Assembly (NCBI GenBank): GCA_017529925.1
Contig: JAFXMZ010000008.1
Coordinates: 1-64,000, forward strand
From: Clostridiales bacterium
GTDB taxonomy: Bacteria > Bacillota > Clostridia > Saccharofermentanales > Saccharofermentanaceae
Reading direction: 5' to 3'
DNA length: 64,000 nt
Under the pieces are notes generated by a model. The model did not search any database, had not been told where the DNA came from, and saw nothing but the letters and a program-made list of their open reading frames with translations. Shown here in pieces: positions 52,285 through 61,588 of this stretch. Position 1 is the stretch's first letter. Each line of letters opens with the position of its first letter. A program made the translations under genes and the position numbers.

Positions 52285-53397
52285 TTAGTCTTCACGAATC
52301 AAAGCGCCGCAGCAGTTGACGAACTGAGGGAGCATGAAATCTCTGGGACCGGCAACAGTACTGATAGTATTGAGTACTTCAACCTGAGTTCCGAGCTGGC
52401 GTGAAAGTTCTTTATCGATCTTCTTATATCCTGCACCTGATCCGTAAAGGAAGCATGTGCTGATGCTGTCAATGTGGAACTTGGAGATGGAGAACTGAGC
52501 AGTACGTGAAACTGCATCGACCAGGCTCTTGAAGTAAGCATTTACAGCACTCTGGAGCGTGGGGTTCTCGGCGATCGTCTCGTGCCATACATCGATCTCA
52601 TCGATCGGTACCGAGCTCTCGGCATCACTCTTCGTGATGTTAAGTCTCCTTGCGAGAGAGGACTGAGCCTCACCGCCGCCCTGAAGCTTCCTGATGGACT
52701 CTGCAACCTGACGGATGTTAGAGTGACCGAACTGAAGTCTTCTGGAAAGAACGGGGAATCCCTTATCAAGGATCGTGATCGTCGTTACCTTCTCGGAAAG
52801 CTCGATAAGAAGGAGAGTCGAAGAATTGATATTGACGTTACCGTTGATGATTCCGCCGGAGAAGAGCTTCCTGACAGCGTTGGGATTGGAATCCATTGCT
52901 ACGGGAGTGAGCTCCATATTCTTGAGGAAATCCCTGAAGTCGTTGACCGTATCCTTCGGGATAGCCGTAGCTCTGATCTGGAGCTTGTCGGCATTTGTCT
53001 CCTCGTCCTTTGTCGTACCATATACGACATAGTCGATGATCATATCCTTATTTGTGCCCTGGCCCATGACCTCGTAACGGACCATGTCCTTGAGTTGCTC
53101 GGACTTAACCTTAGGAAGGTCGAGGTCCTTTGTGTGAACGAAAGCACCGTCCGTTGTGAGGATCGCACTTCTCGTCCTGATATTAAGTTTTGCCATAGCA
53201 TGCTTCAGAGCCATGACGACACCGAAATTATCCGTGATGGCACCATCGGTGATTACATCGGAATCAAGAGGAATGACTCCGACCGTATCGATCATTACCG
53301 TACCGGTCTTGTGATTGTAACCGCCTACTGCCAACTTCAAGTCAGAACTGGAGGTATCGATTACCAGGTTCTGAGCGCCTTTGCTGAATAAATCCAT
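52285..53397 (-). CDS. pilM: PilM-like actin-fold ATPase of type IV pili
   Basis: The 370-residue protein is soluble, with the actin-like start LVIDTSSSDLKLAVGGYNH, KSEQLKDMVRYEV, LLIELSEKVTTITILDKGFPVLSR and FLYGSGAGYKKI as the phosphate-binding blocks. PilM sits on the cytoplasmic side and links PilN/PilO to the motor ATPases. Length and motif order match the family. It follows pilC after 30 bases. Confidence 0.88.
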   Translation of the reverse strand: MDLFSKGAQNLVIDTSSSDLKLAVGGYNHKTGTVMIDTVGVIPLDSDVITDGAITDNFGVVMALKHAMAKLNIRTRSAILTTDGAFVHTKDLDLPKVKSEQLKDMVRYEVMGQGTNKDMIIDYVVYGTTKDEETNADKLQIRATAIPKDTVNDFRDFLKNMELTPVAMDSNPNAVRKLFSGGIINGNVNINSSTLLLIELSEKVTTITILDKGFPVLSRRLQFGHSNIRQVAESIRKLQGGGEAQSSLARRLNITKSDAESSVPIDEIDVWHETIAENPTLQSAVNAYFKSLVDAVSRTAQFSISKFHIDSISTCFLYGSGAGYKKIDKELSRQLGTQVEVLNTISTVAGPRDFMLPQFVNCCGALIRED

Positions 53398-53427
53398 TTA
53401 TTTGCTCCTTTCAATTACACTCTTTGC

Positions 53428-54639
53428 TTATGATCCGATGAACTGTGCCATGTTGAAGATAGGCATCGCGATAGCACCGACAGTGAGACCGATAACGATA
53501 GCCATGATGATGATCATGATAGGCTCGATGGCCGATGTCATCTTGGCCGTAGCGGCATCTGCCTCATCCTCGAAAAAGTCAGCGGCTTTCTCCAGGATGG
53601 TATCCAATGTACCGGACTCCTCACCGATCGCACACATAGCGTAGATCATAGGAGGGAATTCGGTAATGTTCTTAATCGACTTGGACAGTGTATTACCTTT
53701 ACGGATCTCAACTCTTGCCTCGGCAAGCTTTTTCTCAAGGACTACGTTATCAAGGGAAGCACCCGTGATCTCAACTGCCTGGAGAACGGAGATACCGCTT
53801 CGGAGAAGCGTAGATACTGTTCTCGTGAATCTTGAAGCAGCTGTCATCTTTGTAGCCTTACCGACGATAGGCATCGAGAGCATGAGCTTGTCCCATGTCT
53901 CCGCACCCTTCTCGGAATTTCTCCAGAGCTTGAAGCCGACATAACCCGTTATGATGACTGCTAAATAAATATACCAGTAACCAACGAGTGAATCAGAGAT
54001 CGCCATAACGGCCTTCGTGAGTCCGGGGAGATCACCGCCCAGGTCGTAGATCGTCTGTGCGATACCGGGTACAAGGAATGTAAGGAGTCCGACCGTAACA
54101 CCGACAGTGAGGAAGAAGAGGATCTTCGGGTAAACCATTGCAGCGGATACCTTATTCTTGATCTTTGCCTCCTTCTGGAAGTGCTCGGCAAGTCTCGCCA
54201 TGATCTCGTCAAGTCGTCCGGATTCCTCACCGGCAGCGACCATACTGATCATGATGTTGGGGATGACACCCCTCTGATCCCTGAATGCTTCAGACAGTGT
54301 ACGTCCGGACTGGATCGCCTCGTAGATGTTGCCTACACATCTCTTGGCTCTCTTTGAGTCTACCTGCTGGTAGAGCATGTCCAGGGATCTGATGATTGTA
54401 ATACCGGCTGACAAAAGGGAAGCAAGCTGTCTGCTTATGAGAACGAGCTCTTTTGTGCTGAGCTTCTTACTTCCTATTTCCATATTCATCAGGCCGGGGC
54501 CTTTATCAAGCTCGACAGATACGACAAACTTTCCATCGCCTTTAAGCTTTCTTGAAGCATCAGCAACGCTTGCCGCATCAATTACGCCGGTAGAAGTCTT
54601 GCCGGCATTATCGATGACTTGATACTTGAAATTAGGCAT
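53428..54639 (-). CDS. pilC: PilC platform protein (type II secretion F family)
   Basis: The 403-residue protein is the inner-membrane platform on which PilB and PilT act. It has two GspF repeats, each with a cytoplasmic helical bundle and membrane helices: LVLISRQLASLLSAGITIIR ... IMISMVAAGEESGRLDEIMA and SRFTRTVSTLLRSGISVLQA ... MIYAMCAIGEESGTLDTILE. Three membrane segments are visible. Length is standard. Place between pilT and pilM fits. Confidence 0.93.
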   Translation of the reverse strand: MPNFKYQVIDNAGKTSTGVIDAASVADASRKLKGDGKFVVSVELDKGPGLMNMEIGSKKLSTKELVLISRQLASLLSAGITIIRSLDMLYQQVDSKRAKRCVGNIYEAIQSGRTLSEAFRDQRGVIPNIMISMVAAGEESGRLDEIMARLAEHFQKEAKIKNKVSAAMVYPKILFFLTVGVTVGLLTFLVPGIAQTIYDLGGDLPGLTKAVMAISDSLVGYWYIYLAVIITGYVGFKLWRNSEKGAETWDKLMLSMPIVGKATKMTAASRFTRTVSTLLRSGISVLQAVEITGASLDNVVLEKKLAEARVEIRKGNTLSKSIKNITEFPPMIYAMCAIGEESGTLDTILEKAADFFEDEADAATAKMTSAIEPIMIIIMAIVIGLTVGAIAMPIFNMAQFIGS

Positions 54640-54673
54640 ATCTTATTTCCTCCTGCTGTTATTTTTCCGTTGA

Positions 54674-55789
54674 TTATGCAAAGTCGAGATCGCCGAACAA
54701 CGGGCTGTTGGCAGGTCCGCCAACATTATTGATGTATCTCTTGAGATCATCGGGAACACGACATCTCTCGATCGCTGTCTCTCTCGAGATGATCTTACGC
54801 TTTACGAGCTCTGCAAGATAGAAGTCGAGAGGACACATTCCGGAAGAAAGGCTCGTTGCGATCGTGGAATCGATCTGGTATGTCTTTCCTTCACGGATAT
54901 TGTTACGGATAGCATCATTTGTAACCATGATCTCGAAAGCAGCACATCTTCCGCCAGTGATCTTGGGAACGAGAGTCTGACATATAACCGCTACGAGGAT
55001 GGATCCGAGCTGAACTCTGATCTGGTCCTGCTGATGAGGAGGGAATACGTCGATGATACGGTTGACCGTATCGGAAGCACTTGATGTATGGAGAGTAGAC
55101 ATAACGAGGTGTCCTGTCTCAGCTGCGGTGATCGCGGTACTGATAGTATCGAGGTCACGCATCTCTCCTACGAGGATAACGTCAGGGTCTTCACGGAGGG
55201 CAGCTCTCAGTGCGTTAGCAAATGAGAGTGTATCCTCATGAACTTCTCTCTGGTTGATCATAGCTTCTCCATGCTCATGAAGATACTCGATAGGCTCCTC
55301 GAGAGTAAGGATGTGACACTTCCTGACGCTGTTGATATGACCTACCATAGCGGCAAGAGTCGTAGACTTACCGGAACCCGTAGGACCGGTAACAAGGATA
55401 AGACCACGGGGTCTTAAAGCGAGTTCCTTGAACAGGAGCGGCAGACCGAGCCTCTCACATGTAGGGATCTCTGTTGTAATAGTTCTTGCAGCAAGAGCAT
55501 AGCATCCGCGCTGCTTGAAGATATTACATCTGAAACGGCTGTAATCAGCAACAACGTACGAAAAGTCGATCTCTCCTCTTTCTGCAAGATACTGCTGCCT
55601 GGACTTGTCGATCATGGACTTGCACAGATATTCCGTATCTGCGGCAGTCAGGATCTGATTGCTCAAAGGTATCAATGTACCCGAGATCCTGACCATGGGA
55701 GGGAGTCCGACCGTGATATGAGTATCCGATGCTCCTCTCTTAACTGCCTCAGCCAGGATAGCGTCCATAGTCAAACTGAATTCTTCCAC
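54674..55789 (-). CDS. pilT: PilT retraction ATPase
   Basis: The 371-residue protein is a secretion ATPase of the PilT class that depolymerises pili to power twitching. It has Walker A GPTGSGKST (135-143), the Asp box TLEEPIEYLHEHG, Walker B DPDVILVGEMRD and the His box AAETGHLVMSTLHT, and lacks the long N-terminal domain and zinc site of PilB. The PilT C-terminal motif area (SREVAIERC equivalents, here SRETAIERC) is present. It follows pilB after 32 bases. Confidence 0.95.
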   Translation of the reverse strand: MEEFSLTMDAILAEAVKRGASDTHITVGLPPMVRISGTLIPLSNQILTAADTEYLCKSMIDKSRQQYLAERGEIDFSYVVADYSRFRCNIFKQRGCYALAARTITTEIPTCERLGLPLLFKELALRPRGLILVTGPTGSGKSTTLAAMVGHINSVRKCHILTLEEPIEYLHEHGEAMINQREVHEDTLSFANALRAALREDPDVILVGEMRDLDTISTAITAAETGHLVMSTLHTSSASDTVNRIIDVFPPHQQDQIRVQLGSILVAVICQTLVPKITGGRCAAFEIMVTNDAIRNNIREGKTYQIDSTIATSLSSGMCPLDFYLAELVKRKIISRETAIERCRVPDDLKRYINNVGGPANSPLFGDLDFA

Positions 55790-55821
55790 CTGATGTTCCT
55801 CCTTTTATCAGTCAACTGTTA

Positions 55822-57489
55822 TTAATCAATAGTGTAAGCAACTCGGCTCATCTCGTCGATGGTGGTGATACCCTCGAGTACCAGAGCTGCAGCAGAATCC
55901 GCGAGCATCTGGGTACCTTCCTTGACGGCAAGCTGTCTCATCTCTTCTTCGCTGGCACGCTTCTCAAGGAGTGTCTTCATGGTCTTCGTCATAACAACGA
56001 TCTCATGAATAGCGATACGTCCCTTGTAACCGCTCTCGTTGCACTCTGTGCAGCCCGTTCCCTTGTAGAGTTTCTGACCGGGCTCGAGGTGAAGCTTATC
56101 TATCTCATACTCATCAGGCTCATAAGATTTCCTGCAGTTCGTGCAGATCCTTCTTACGAGACGCTGTGATACGACACCTACGAGAGCAGACGATACCATG
56201 TAAGGCTCGAGGCCCATATCGATAAGTCTGTTGATGAAGGATACCGCATCGTTTGTATGGATCGTACTGAAAACAAGGTGTCCCGTGATGGCAGCTCTCA
56301 TCGCGATCTCTGCCGTCTCACCGTCACGGATCTCACCGACGAGGATGATATCCGGGTCCTGACGGAGAATGGAACGGAGGCCGCTCGCGAATGTCATTCC
56401 GGCCTTGGCATTAACCTGTACCTGATTAAGACCGGGGATCTTGATCTCGACAGGGTCCTCAACCGTAATGATATTGGTCTGGGGATTATTCTTCTCCGAA
56501 AGCAGTGTATAAAGTGTAGTCGTCTTTCCGGAACCTGTAGGGCCGGAGATAAGGCATATGCCCTGAGGTACCTTGATGATCTTGTCAATGAGCTCATTGT
56601 TGTGATCGGAGATACCCAGATACTTTCTGTTGAGGTTACCGTCGTTCTTCGCGAGGATACGGATAACGGTCTTCTCTCCGTGGATGGTAGGAAGTATGGA
56701 TACACGCATGTCGACTTCCTGACCGTTGATCTCAGTCTGGATACGTCCGTCCTGAGGAATACGCTTCTCGGCGATGTTCATTCCTCCGAGGATCTTGATC
56801 CTGGTCGTGATGGCGTCTCTTGCATTGATAGGATTGCTCATGATCTCCTGCATGACACCGTCGATACGGATCCTGACCCTGATACGGTCTTCCATAGGCT
56901 CGATATGAATATCCGAGGAACCTGCCCTGATAGCGTAATCTATCATGGAGTTAACAAGCTTAACAACAGGGGCACTGTTGACCGCGTCAGCAACTTCCTC
57001 GCTTATTCCCTCAAGTTCGCCGTCACCAAGATCTGCATCGAGTTCCTGTGCAGCCTTCGCCGCACTCTCTTTACCGTAATTAACGTGGATGGAATCAAGG
57101 ATGCCTGTCCTTGTTGCCAGCATCAGAACTATCTGATAACCGGTCCTGAACTGCAGATCGTCCTGAATAAGGATATTCAAGGGATCATCGATCGCTACTA
57201 CGAGATTGTCTTCGTCGAATCCGATCGGGATAAGGGTATTCTCTGTACAGTACTTCTCGTCAAGGAGCGCAGTAGCCTTAGGATCGACATCAATACTGGA
57301 AAGATCGATGATCGGATAATTGTACTGGCTTGATACTGCACGGAGGATATCGAATTCCGTCATCAGACCCATCTCCGTGATAACTTCTCCGAGACGTTTG
57401 CCGCTCTCCTTCTGAACGCTCAAAGCCTCAGCAAGTTCGGCAGCTGTCAGGAATCCGCTTTCAATGAGGATATCGCCTAATCGCTTCAT
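55822..57489 (-). CDS. pilB: PilB extension ATPase
   Basis: The 555-residue protein drives pilus assembly. It has the N-terminal MshEN-like domain (about 1-140; such domains bind cyclic di-GMP in some PilB proteins), then the ATPase core with Walker A GPTGSGKTT (about 316-324), DPDIILVGEIRD and a four-cysteine zinc site (CTNC ... CTEC). ATG 57489 is chosen since GGAGG lies 5 bases upstream. It opens the minus-strand pilus operon pilB-T-C-M-N-O. Confidence 0.95.
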   Translation of the reverse strand: MKRLGDILIESGFLTAAELAEALSVQKESGKRLGEVITEMGLMTEFDILRAVSSQYNYPIIDLSSIDVDPKATALLDEKYCTENTLIPIGFDEDNLVVAIDDPLNILIQDDLQFRTGYQIVLMLATRTGILDSIHVNYGKESAAKAAQELDADLGDGELEGISEEVADAVNSAPVVKLVNSMIDYAIRAGSSDIHIEPMEDRIRVRIRIDGVMQEIMSNPINARDAITTRIKILGGMNIAEKRIPQDGRIQTEINGQEVDMRVSILPTIHGEKTVIRILAKNDGNLNRKYLGISDHNNELIDKIIKVPQGICLISGPTGSGKTTTLYTLLSEKNNPQTNIITVEDPVEIKIPGLNQVQVNAKAGMTFASGLRSILRQDPDIILVGEIRDGETAEIAMRAAITGHLVFSTIHTNDAVSFINRLIDMGLEPYMVSSALVGVVSQRLVRRICTNCRKSYEPDEYEIDKLHLEPGQKLYKGTGCTECNESGYKGRIAIHEIVVMTKTMKTLLEKRASEEEMRQLAVKEGTQMLADSAAALVLEGITTIDEMSRVAYTID

Positions 57490-57578
57490 TGTTGCCTCCA
57501 ATTATGTGTGAGTGTATATCCGGATTCTTTATGCAACTTTCCGAAAAAAGCGCAGAAAACCCCAAATATATGTATAAA

Positions 57579-57607
57579 ACTATACATCATGGATAATCAA
57601 AAAACAA
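57579..57607 (-). promoter_or_regulatory. Promoter of the pilB operon
   Basis: TTGTTT (57602-57607) and TATAGT (57579-57584) on the minus strand with a 17-bp spacer, about 80 bases from the pilB start. A poor relative of the pilus element (tttacaatg) starts about 42 bases upstream of the -35. Confidence 0.45.
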
Positions 57608-57656
57608 GTTTTTTTAGTATCTTTGGGGGGCATAATGTTAACTTTATTTTACAATG

Positions 57657-57685
57657 CTGATATTTAATTTTTTTAATGGTATATT
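57657..57685 (+). promoter_or_regulatory. Promoter of pilD
   Basis: CTGATA (57657-57662) and TATATT (57680-57685) with a 17-bp spacer; TGG before the -10 makes it an extended -10. It is back to back with the pilB promoter in the 218-bp gap 57490-57707. Confidence 0.5.
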
Positions 57686-57707
57686 ATTAAAGCATTGGAG
57701 GTGCCTA

Positions 57708-58544
57708 ATGAGCGCAGAAACACTGGTCCGTATCATATTTGTCTTTTATGCCGCACTGTTCGGCATCGTTATCGGCAGTTTCCTTAATGTCGTAATATAC
57801 AGAACACCTGCAGGAAAGACGATCGCCAAAGGTCATTCCATGTGCATGAGCTGCGGACATACCCTGGCTGCCAAAGATCTTGTCCCGCTCTTCAGCTGGC
57901 TTTTCCTCAAAGGTAAGTGCCGTTACTGCGGTGCCCCCATCGCATCGAGATATGCGAAGATCGAGAGCCTGACGGGACTCGTCTTCCTCCTCACTGCACT
58001 GCTTCACACCGATACCGCTTTCGTCCTGCTTCTCGACGGAACAGGTGTCTTCGTATACATGTTTATCTACTATGTCCTGTTCATAATCGCCTGTACCGCG
58101 GTCATCTCTTCCATGATGATCTGGTATGACACATCGAAAAGCTTCATGAGACTGTCGCTTATCCCTGTGGTAACAGGCTTTATCGCAGTCTTTGTCTTAT
58201 CGCTCATGTCTTCCGGCGGCCTCTCATTTTTTGAGATATCAAAAAGGCTCATGGTATGGGCCGGGTCCGTTATCGTCATAACGCTCGTTGCCACGATAGC
58301 AGGAATGGCTGTCAGAAAGTCTTTCTCCATGGAAGAGATAGGGCTCGATATCCTTTTCGCCGGGATATTCTCATTTTCATATTATCTGTGGTTCGCCAAG
58401 TGGTATATCGCGGTCCCCGTGATCGCAGTTTCCTACGGACTTGTCCGCGCACTTTCATCCGGGAAGGCAAAGAGATATTCCGGTATCTTCGGTGCGGCAC
58501 TCGTCATCATATTCATGCTTATCGTATATTTCATAAACAAGTAA
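57708..58544 (+). CDS. pilD: Prepilin peptidase (A24 family)
   Basis: PilD cuts the leader of prepilins and methylates the new N-terminus. The 278-residue protein has IGSFLNVVIYRTP, the zinc cysteine pairs CMSCGHTL and CRYCGAPI, and eight or so membrane helices. Aspartates: only SSMMIWYDTSK near residue 145 resembles the first active-site Asp (usually a D at helix start), and the second (GxGD) is replaced by EEIGLDILFAG. ATG 57708 has GGAGG. It leads a five-gene plus-strand transcript. Confidence 0.9.
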   Translation: MSAETLVRIIFVFYAALFGIVIGSFLNVVIYRTPAGKTIAKGHSMCMSCGHTLAAKDLVPLFSWLFLKGKCRYCGAPIASRYAKIESLTGLVFLLTALLHTDTAFVLLLDGTGVFVYMFIYYVLFIIACTAVISSMMIWYDTSKSFMRLSLIPVVTGFIAVFVLSLMSSGGLSFFEISKRLMVWAGSVIVITLVATIAGMAVRKSFSMEEIGLDILFAGIFSFSYYLWFAKWYIAVPVIAVSYGLVRALSSGKAKRYSGIFGAALVIIFMLIVYFINK

Positions 58545-58562
58545 ACTGATACGGAGGTTTTT

Positions 58563-59288
58563 ATGTCAGGTCATTCCAAGTGGAACAACATCAAGAGAAA
58601 GAAAGAAGCTTCTGATGCGGCCAAGGGTGCCGTATTTACGAAGCTCGCCAAAGAGCTCGCAGTAGCCGTAAAGGCCGGCGGTCCCGATCCCGACGGCAAT
58701 TCCCGTCTTAAGGACGTCATATCCAAGGCTAAGGCGGCCAATATGCCGAATGACAATATCAACCGCGCCATCAAGAAGGCTGCAGGTGCAGGCGAAGGCG
58801 ACGATTATGAAGAGATCACATATGAGGGTTACGGTCCCGGCGGAATCGCCATCATGGTAAGGACGCTCACAAATAACCGTAACAGGACTGCTGCAGACGT
58901 AAGGCACATCTTCAGCAAGTATGGCGGAACTATGGGCGTTGACGGAAGCGTTTCCTTCCTTTTCGAGAATAAGGGCATCATCGTAATATCGAGAGAAGAA
59001 TTCGAAGACGAGGATACTGTCATGATGGACGCACTCGACAGCGGTGCGGCAGACTTCTCTTCCGATGAGGAATGCTATGAGATCGAGACGGCTCCCGATG
59101 ACTACTTCACTGTCAAGGAAGCTCTCGAGGCAAAGGGATATACCTTCGTCGATTCGAGCGTCGGCCCTGTCGCTTCCACTCTCAACGAGGTCGCGGATCC
59201 CGATATCTGCGCTCAGCTCGAGAAGATGTTCGACATGATGGAAGAGAACGAAGATATACAGGACTATTTTCACAACTGGGATAACTGA
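58563..59288 (+). CDS. yebC: YebC/PmpR family DNA-binding or translation-associated regulator
   Basis: The 241-residue protein starts with the family signature MSGHSKWNNIKRKKEASDAA, followed by DPDGNSRLKDVISKAKAANM and YEGYGPGGIAIMV. YebC proteins were known as transcription regulators; recent work links YebC paralogues to easing ribosome stalling on proline stretches. Length is typical. It follows pilD after 18 bases and precedes the P-loop gene by 2 bases. Confidence 0.96.
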   Translation: MSGHSKWNNIKRKKEASDAAKGAVFTKLAKELAVAVKAGGPDPDGNSRLKDVISKAKAANMPNDNINRAIKKAAGAGEGDDYEEITYEGYGPGGIAIMVRTLTNNRNRTAADVRHIFSKYGGTMGVDGSVSFLFENKGIIVISREEFEDEDTVMMDALDSGAADFSSDEECYEIETAPDDYFTVKEALEAKGYTFVDSSVGPVASTLNEVADPDICAQLEKMFDMMEENEDIQDYFHNWDN

Positions 59289-59290
59289 GG

Positions 59291-60346
59291 ATGTCTGAAC
59301 AGGACGGCAACAACCGCGTCATACGGGAACAGCCCGAACAGGCGCAGAGCAGGCACAGGCGCGGAGTACTTATTCCGGAGCTCCGTTCCACTTTGAAGCG
59401 CTTTGACTTAGCTGAGAAGATAAGCCACAAGAATGTTGCGGACCCTAACAGTACGGAGACGATACTTGCGAATGAACAGGCTACCCGTGAAGCTCTTTCG
59501 AAGATCGCCGTTGTATCCTTCGTAGGATCTTCGGGAACCGGAAAGAGCACCAGAGCCATTACTGTTGCCAGAGCCAACAATATCCATTTCATCATCGATG
59601 ACGGTCTTCTCATCAACGGAAGCAAGATCATCGCGGGCATCTCCGCCAAGAGAGCCCCTACAAAGATGGAGTCAGTAAGACAGGCTTTGTTCGTTGACGA
59701 TACGAGATCGTCTGCCATGAGGAGGGCTCTCCTTGAGTCAAACATCACGACTCTGATGATCCTCGGCACGAGTGATTCGATGCTTTCTAAGATCTGTAAT
59801 AATCTCTGGCTCAACCCGCCGTCCATGACGATAAGGATCGAGGACGTTACCACTGAGGAAGAGAGGATGACCGCCAGACATACGAGATTGAACGAGGGAA
59901 TGCATACCATCCCCGTTCCGAGTATGGAGATCAAGCATGAGTTCTCGGGTTATTTTTCGGATCCGTTTAATAAGCTCAGGCAGAGATTCGAGGCAGAACG
60001 CGGAGCGGTCCCTCTTTCCGATGAGGGCGACAAGACGATGGTCCGCCCCACCTTCTCATCACTTGGATCCTACTCTATCTCCGATGACGCTCTTCTTGAT
60101 CTCATTAAGATCGTTCTGAAGGATATACCCGGATTCGGCCAGGTCGACAGCTTTAAGACAGTCAAGAGGACATACGGCGTAGAATTCTCTTTAGAGCTTG
60201 CACTCTGCTATGGTTATGAAGCCCAGAAAGTCCTTCTGGATGCACAGCAGAAAGTCGGAAATGCCATCGAAGAATACACTTCGATAACTACGGTCGCCGT
60301 AAATATCAGAGCCGGAAGGCTCCTTCACACTCTGGAGGCAGGTTAA
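59291..60346 (+). CDS. P-loop ATPase fused to an Asp23-like domain
   Basis: The 351-residue protein has a kinase-type P-loop GSSGTGKST (79-87) followed by HFIIDDGLLINGSKIIAG, a domain resembling small nucleotide or ATP-binding kinases, then after about residue 260 an Asp23/Gls24-like domain (YSISDDALLDLIKIVLKDIP, GVEFSLELALCYGYEAQKVL, and EYTSITTVAVNIRAG). Asp23 domains are found in envelope-stress and thin-filament proteins of Firmicutes. I know no named family for the whole chain. Its TAA shares an A with the next ATG, and it is in one operon with yebC, a DUF6062-like and a DsrE-like gene. Confidence 0.75.
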   Translation: MSEQDGNNRVIREQPEQAQSRHRRGVLIPELRSTLKRFDLAEKISHKNVADPNSTETILANEQATREALSKIAVVSFVGSSGTGKSTRAITVARANNIHFIIDDGLLINGSKIIAGISAKRAPTKMESVRQALFVDDTRSSAMRRALLESNITTLMILGTSDSMLSKICNNLWLNPPSMTIRIEDVTTEEERMTARHTRLNEGMHTIPVPSMEIKHEFSGYFSDPFNKLRQRFEAERGAVPLSDEGDKTMVRPTFSSLGSYSISDDALLDLIKIVLKDIPGFGQVDSFKTVKRTYGVEFSLELALCYGYEAQKVLLDAQQKVGNAIEEYTSITTVAVNIRAGRLLHTLEAG

Positions 60347-61107
60347 TGGAAAAGATCTACACCATACCGGTCAATGAAGCATATGAATCAGAATGCGAAT
60401 GCCCTTTGTGCCGGCTGCGCGCCAAGGCCGAGGACGATTATCTCGAATACTATCTCGGTCCCTCGCTCATGGAACCGGATACGAGAAAGATCACGAACAA
60501 AACAGGTTTCTGTCCTGATCATATGGGAAAGCTAAACAGGAAAGAAGCTGCCAGACTCGGACTCGGTCTTATGCTCCATACTCACCTGAAAGATTATTAT
60601 GAGGACCTTTCCGGTGACATCAAGGCTGCAGCTCCGGGAAAGGCGTCTCTTCTTAAGGGAAGGACTTCCGACTATAAGGCCAAGCTCAATTCCATAGCTG
60701 ACAGGATCGATAAAAGGACTGCACAATGTCCCATCTGCGAGAGGATCGACTATACCATGGACAGATATATGGAAGTCATCGTTTATCTGTTCGCACATGA
60801 TAAGGACTTCCATACAAAGTTCGAGAACAAAAAGGCCCACTGCCTTCCGCATACTGCGATGCTGCTTCGTATGGCCGCATCAAAGATGAGCCAGAATGAT
60901 GCATCCGATTTTGTCCTCATGCTCGCTTCCAACAATGAGGCGGCTTTTGAGAAACTGATCAAGGATGTAGAATGGTTCACCTTGAAATTCGATTACAGAA
61001 ATAATGACAAGCCCTGGGGAAATTCCAAGAATGCGATCCAGAGGGCCATGAGATTCTTATCATCAGACAGGAGTGATTTTGATGAAAAGGGACGAAAGAA
61101 CAATTAA
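60346..61107 (+). CDS. DUF6062-like protein with paired cysteines
   Basis: The 253-residue cytoplasmic protein has CECPLCRLRAKAEDDYLEYY near the N-terminus, then FCPDHMGKLNR, CPICERIDYTMDRYMEVIVY and CLPHTAMLLRMA, four cysteine/histidine groups that could bind one or two metal ions. This matches the DUF6062 family, of unknown function and common in Clostridia. It overlaps both neighbours and is co-translated with the P-loop/Asp23 gene. Confidence 0.8.
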   Translation: MEKIYTIPVNEAYESECECPLCRLRAKAEDDYLEYYLGPSLMEPDTRKITNKTGFCPDHMGKLNRKEAARLGLGLMLHTHLKDYYEDLSGDIKAAAPGKASLLKGRTSDYKAKLNSIADRIDKRTAQCPICERIDYTMDRYMEVIVYLFAHDKDFHTKFENKKAHCLPHTAMLLRMAASKMSQNDASDFVLMLASNNEAAFEKLIKDVEWFTLKFDYRNNDKPWGNSKNAIQRAMRFLSSDRSDFDEKGRKNN

Positions 61108-61510
61108 GGCTTCTGATATAGCAGAAGGATTCGAGCTCTTCCCCGAACTCGAATCGGCCGACGGCATCGTCAGTGAGGGAAAGACAGTCATCATAAAGCA
61201 TGATTACTATTCTTCCGATTCAGATCATGGAAGGGATCTTCTGCATTCTTTTATCCGTGCACTTTCGCAGACTAAGATATCCGCTCTTATCCTGATCGAT
61301 TCAGGCGTGCGTCTCCTGTCATCTGATGATGAAGATACCGTTTTCTTCCTTCGAAGGTCCTGTGAATACAGGATCGTCACAGCCTGCTCATCCAGTATTT
61401 CAGAGTATGGCATCGATCTGACGGATGATTATAAGGATATCTTTCTGCTCGACAATGATGAGATCGCAGAGACTATACTCTCTTCAAGGGATGCTGTCAT
61501 TATCGAGTGA
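61082..61510 (+). CDS. DsrE-like protein (YedF C-terminal type)
   Basis: The 142-residue protein resembles the C-terminal DsrE-type domain of YedF: GRDLLHSFIRALSQTKISAL then ILIDSGVRLLS, and a later ITACSSSISEYGI-like segment (here VTACSSSISEYGID) with one cysteine. YedF-type proteins occur with selenium metabolism, but the N-terminal SirA domain is absent here. ATG 61082 has AGGAG upstream. It overlaps the previous gene by 26 bases and ends at a bidirectional terminator. Confidence 0.7.
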   Translation: MKRDERTIKASDIAEGFELFPELESADGIVSEGKTVIIKHDYYSSDSDHGRDLLHSFIRALSQTKISALILIDSGVRLLSSDDEDTVFFLRRSCEYRIVTACSSSISEYGIDLTDDYKDIFLLDNDEIAETILSSRDAVIIE

Positions 61511-61535
61511 TCCCCTGTTCCTTTAGATGAAATCA

Positions 61536-61567
61536 AAAAGACAGCCTTCATTTGAAGACTGTCTTTT
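61536..61567. terminator. Bidirectional terminator between convergent transcripts
   Basis: AAAAGACAG and CTGTCTTTT pair over 9 bp with a further CTTC/GAAG inner stem. T-rich tails follow on both strands, serving the DsrE-like gene (plus) and the PilX-like gene (minus). Confidence 0.85.
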
Positions 61568-61588
61568 GTTTTTATTGATCTGTCAGGA

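Noticed and set aside
57490-57707. Cyclic di-GMP riboswitch before pilB or pilD.
   Set aside because: No GEMM-type conserved core is visible on either strand; two ordinary promoters explain the gap.
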